From positions 4,162,001 to 4,226,000 of the forward strand of contig JAKCOZ010000018.1 of NCBI GenBank assembly GCA_022605955.1: a stretch of 64,000 nt of DNA, read 5' to 3'. Below the pieces are notes generated by a model. That model searched no databases. It was not told the origin of the DNA and saw nothing but the letters and a program-made list of their open reading frames with translations. This stretch comes from Rallus limicola. Its lineage: Eukaryota > Chordata > Aves > Gruiformes > Rallidae. Both the position numbers and the translations under genes were made by a program. Below are positions 63,914 to 64,000 of the stretch, piece after piece. The first letter of the stretch is position 1. Every line of letters begins with the position of its first letter.

Positions 63914-63971
63914 GAGCGCTGATACAGCGCTCCATTATGTATAAATGTCCTTACTTCTGGGTAAGGACATT
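63914..63971. repeat. Two adjacent perfect inverted repeats
   Basis: GAGCGCT (63,914-63,920) and AGCGCTC (63,926-63,932) pair around GATAC. Twelve bases on, AATGTCCTTAC (63,944-63,954) and GTAAGGACATT (63,961-63,971) form a perfect 11-bp stem around a 6-base loop. Neither resembles a known small-RNA gene. Confidence 0.75.
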
Positions 63972-64000
63972 AAGTCCGCAGATAGAGAGTCCACAAGGGA

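Noticed and set aside
1..64000. tRNA, rRNA, CRISPR arrays, bacterial operons, phage or toxin genes
   Set aside because: No tRNA B-box-like sequence with matching stems, no regularly spaced repeats, no ribosome-binding-site-led gene runs. The repeats are those of a bird genome.

Overview
The window looks like vertebrate, most probably avian, nuclear DNA from a gene-poor region: either a gene desert or the inside of a very large intron. The evidence is the base composition and the repeats. The sequence is AT-rich and CpG-poor, with many homopolymer runs. No open frame is long enough to be a typical protein, and no stretch shows bacterial gene density. The recognisable repeats are those of a bird genome: CR1 LINE 3' ends and solo LTRs of the common avian ERVL-like type, which open with a 'GGTTTCAG...GATAGAGTTAA'-like block and close with an 'AACCACAxCA'-like block. 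I cannot name the species or the chromosome.

Layout. 1-5.8 kb: unique AT-rich sequence. 5.84-6.42 kb: a solo LTR with a possible 5-bp target duplication, followed at 6.55-6.75 kb by a CR1 fragment on the minus strand. 6.7-26.6 kb: unique sequence with long homopolymers, including a C30 run at 20.76 kb. 26.6 and 36.4 kb: two older CR1 fragments on the minus strand. 29.26-29.99 kb: a CpG-rich LTR of a different family. 38.0 and 54.6 kb: two related, older LTRs of the ERVL-like type, in the same orientation. 46.4 and 59.6 kb: short CR1 3' ends on the plus strand. 48.1 kb: an old CR1/L3-like fragment of the kind common in reptiles. The rest is unique noncoding sequence.

Genes. I find no complete gene, tRNA, rRNA or CRISPR array. 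Three short segments resemble coding exons and are listed with low confidence: about 63.0-63.2 kb on the minus strand (the best, with an unusually protein-like translation), about 35.76-35.84 kb on the plus strand, and about 59.14-59.22 kb on the plus strand. If real, they would be exons of genes lying mostly outside the window. None could be assigned to a family from sequence alone.

No genes can be seen working together here, and I see no evidence of an undescribed system. The points most worth checking are the 63-kb exon candidate, the CpG-dense LTR at 29 kb, the contrast between CpG-rich and CpG-depleted LTRs, the C30 tract, and several perfect inverted repeats.
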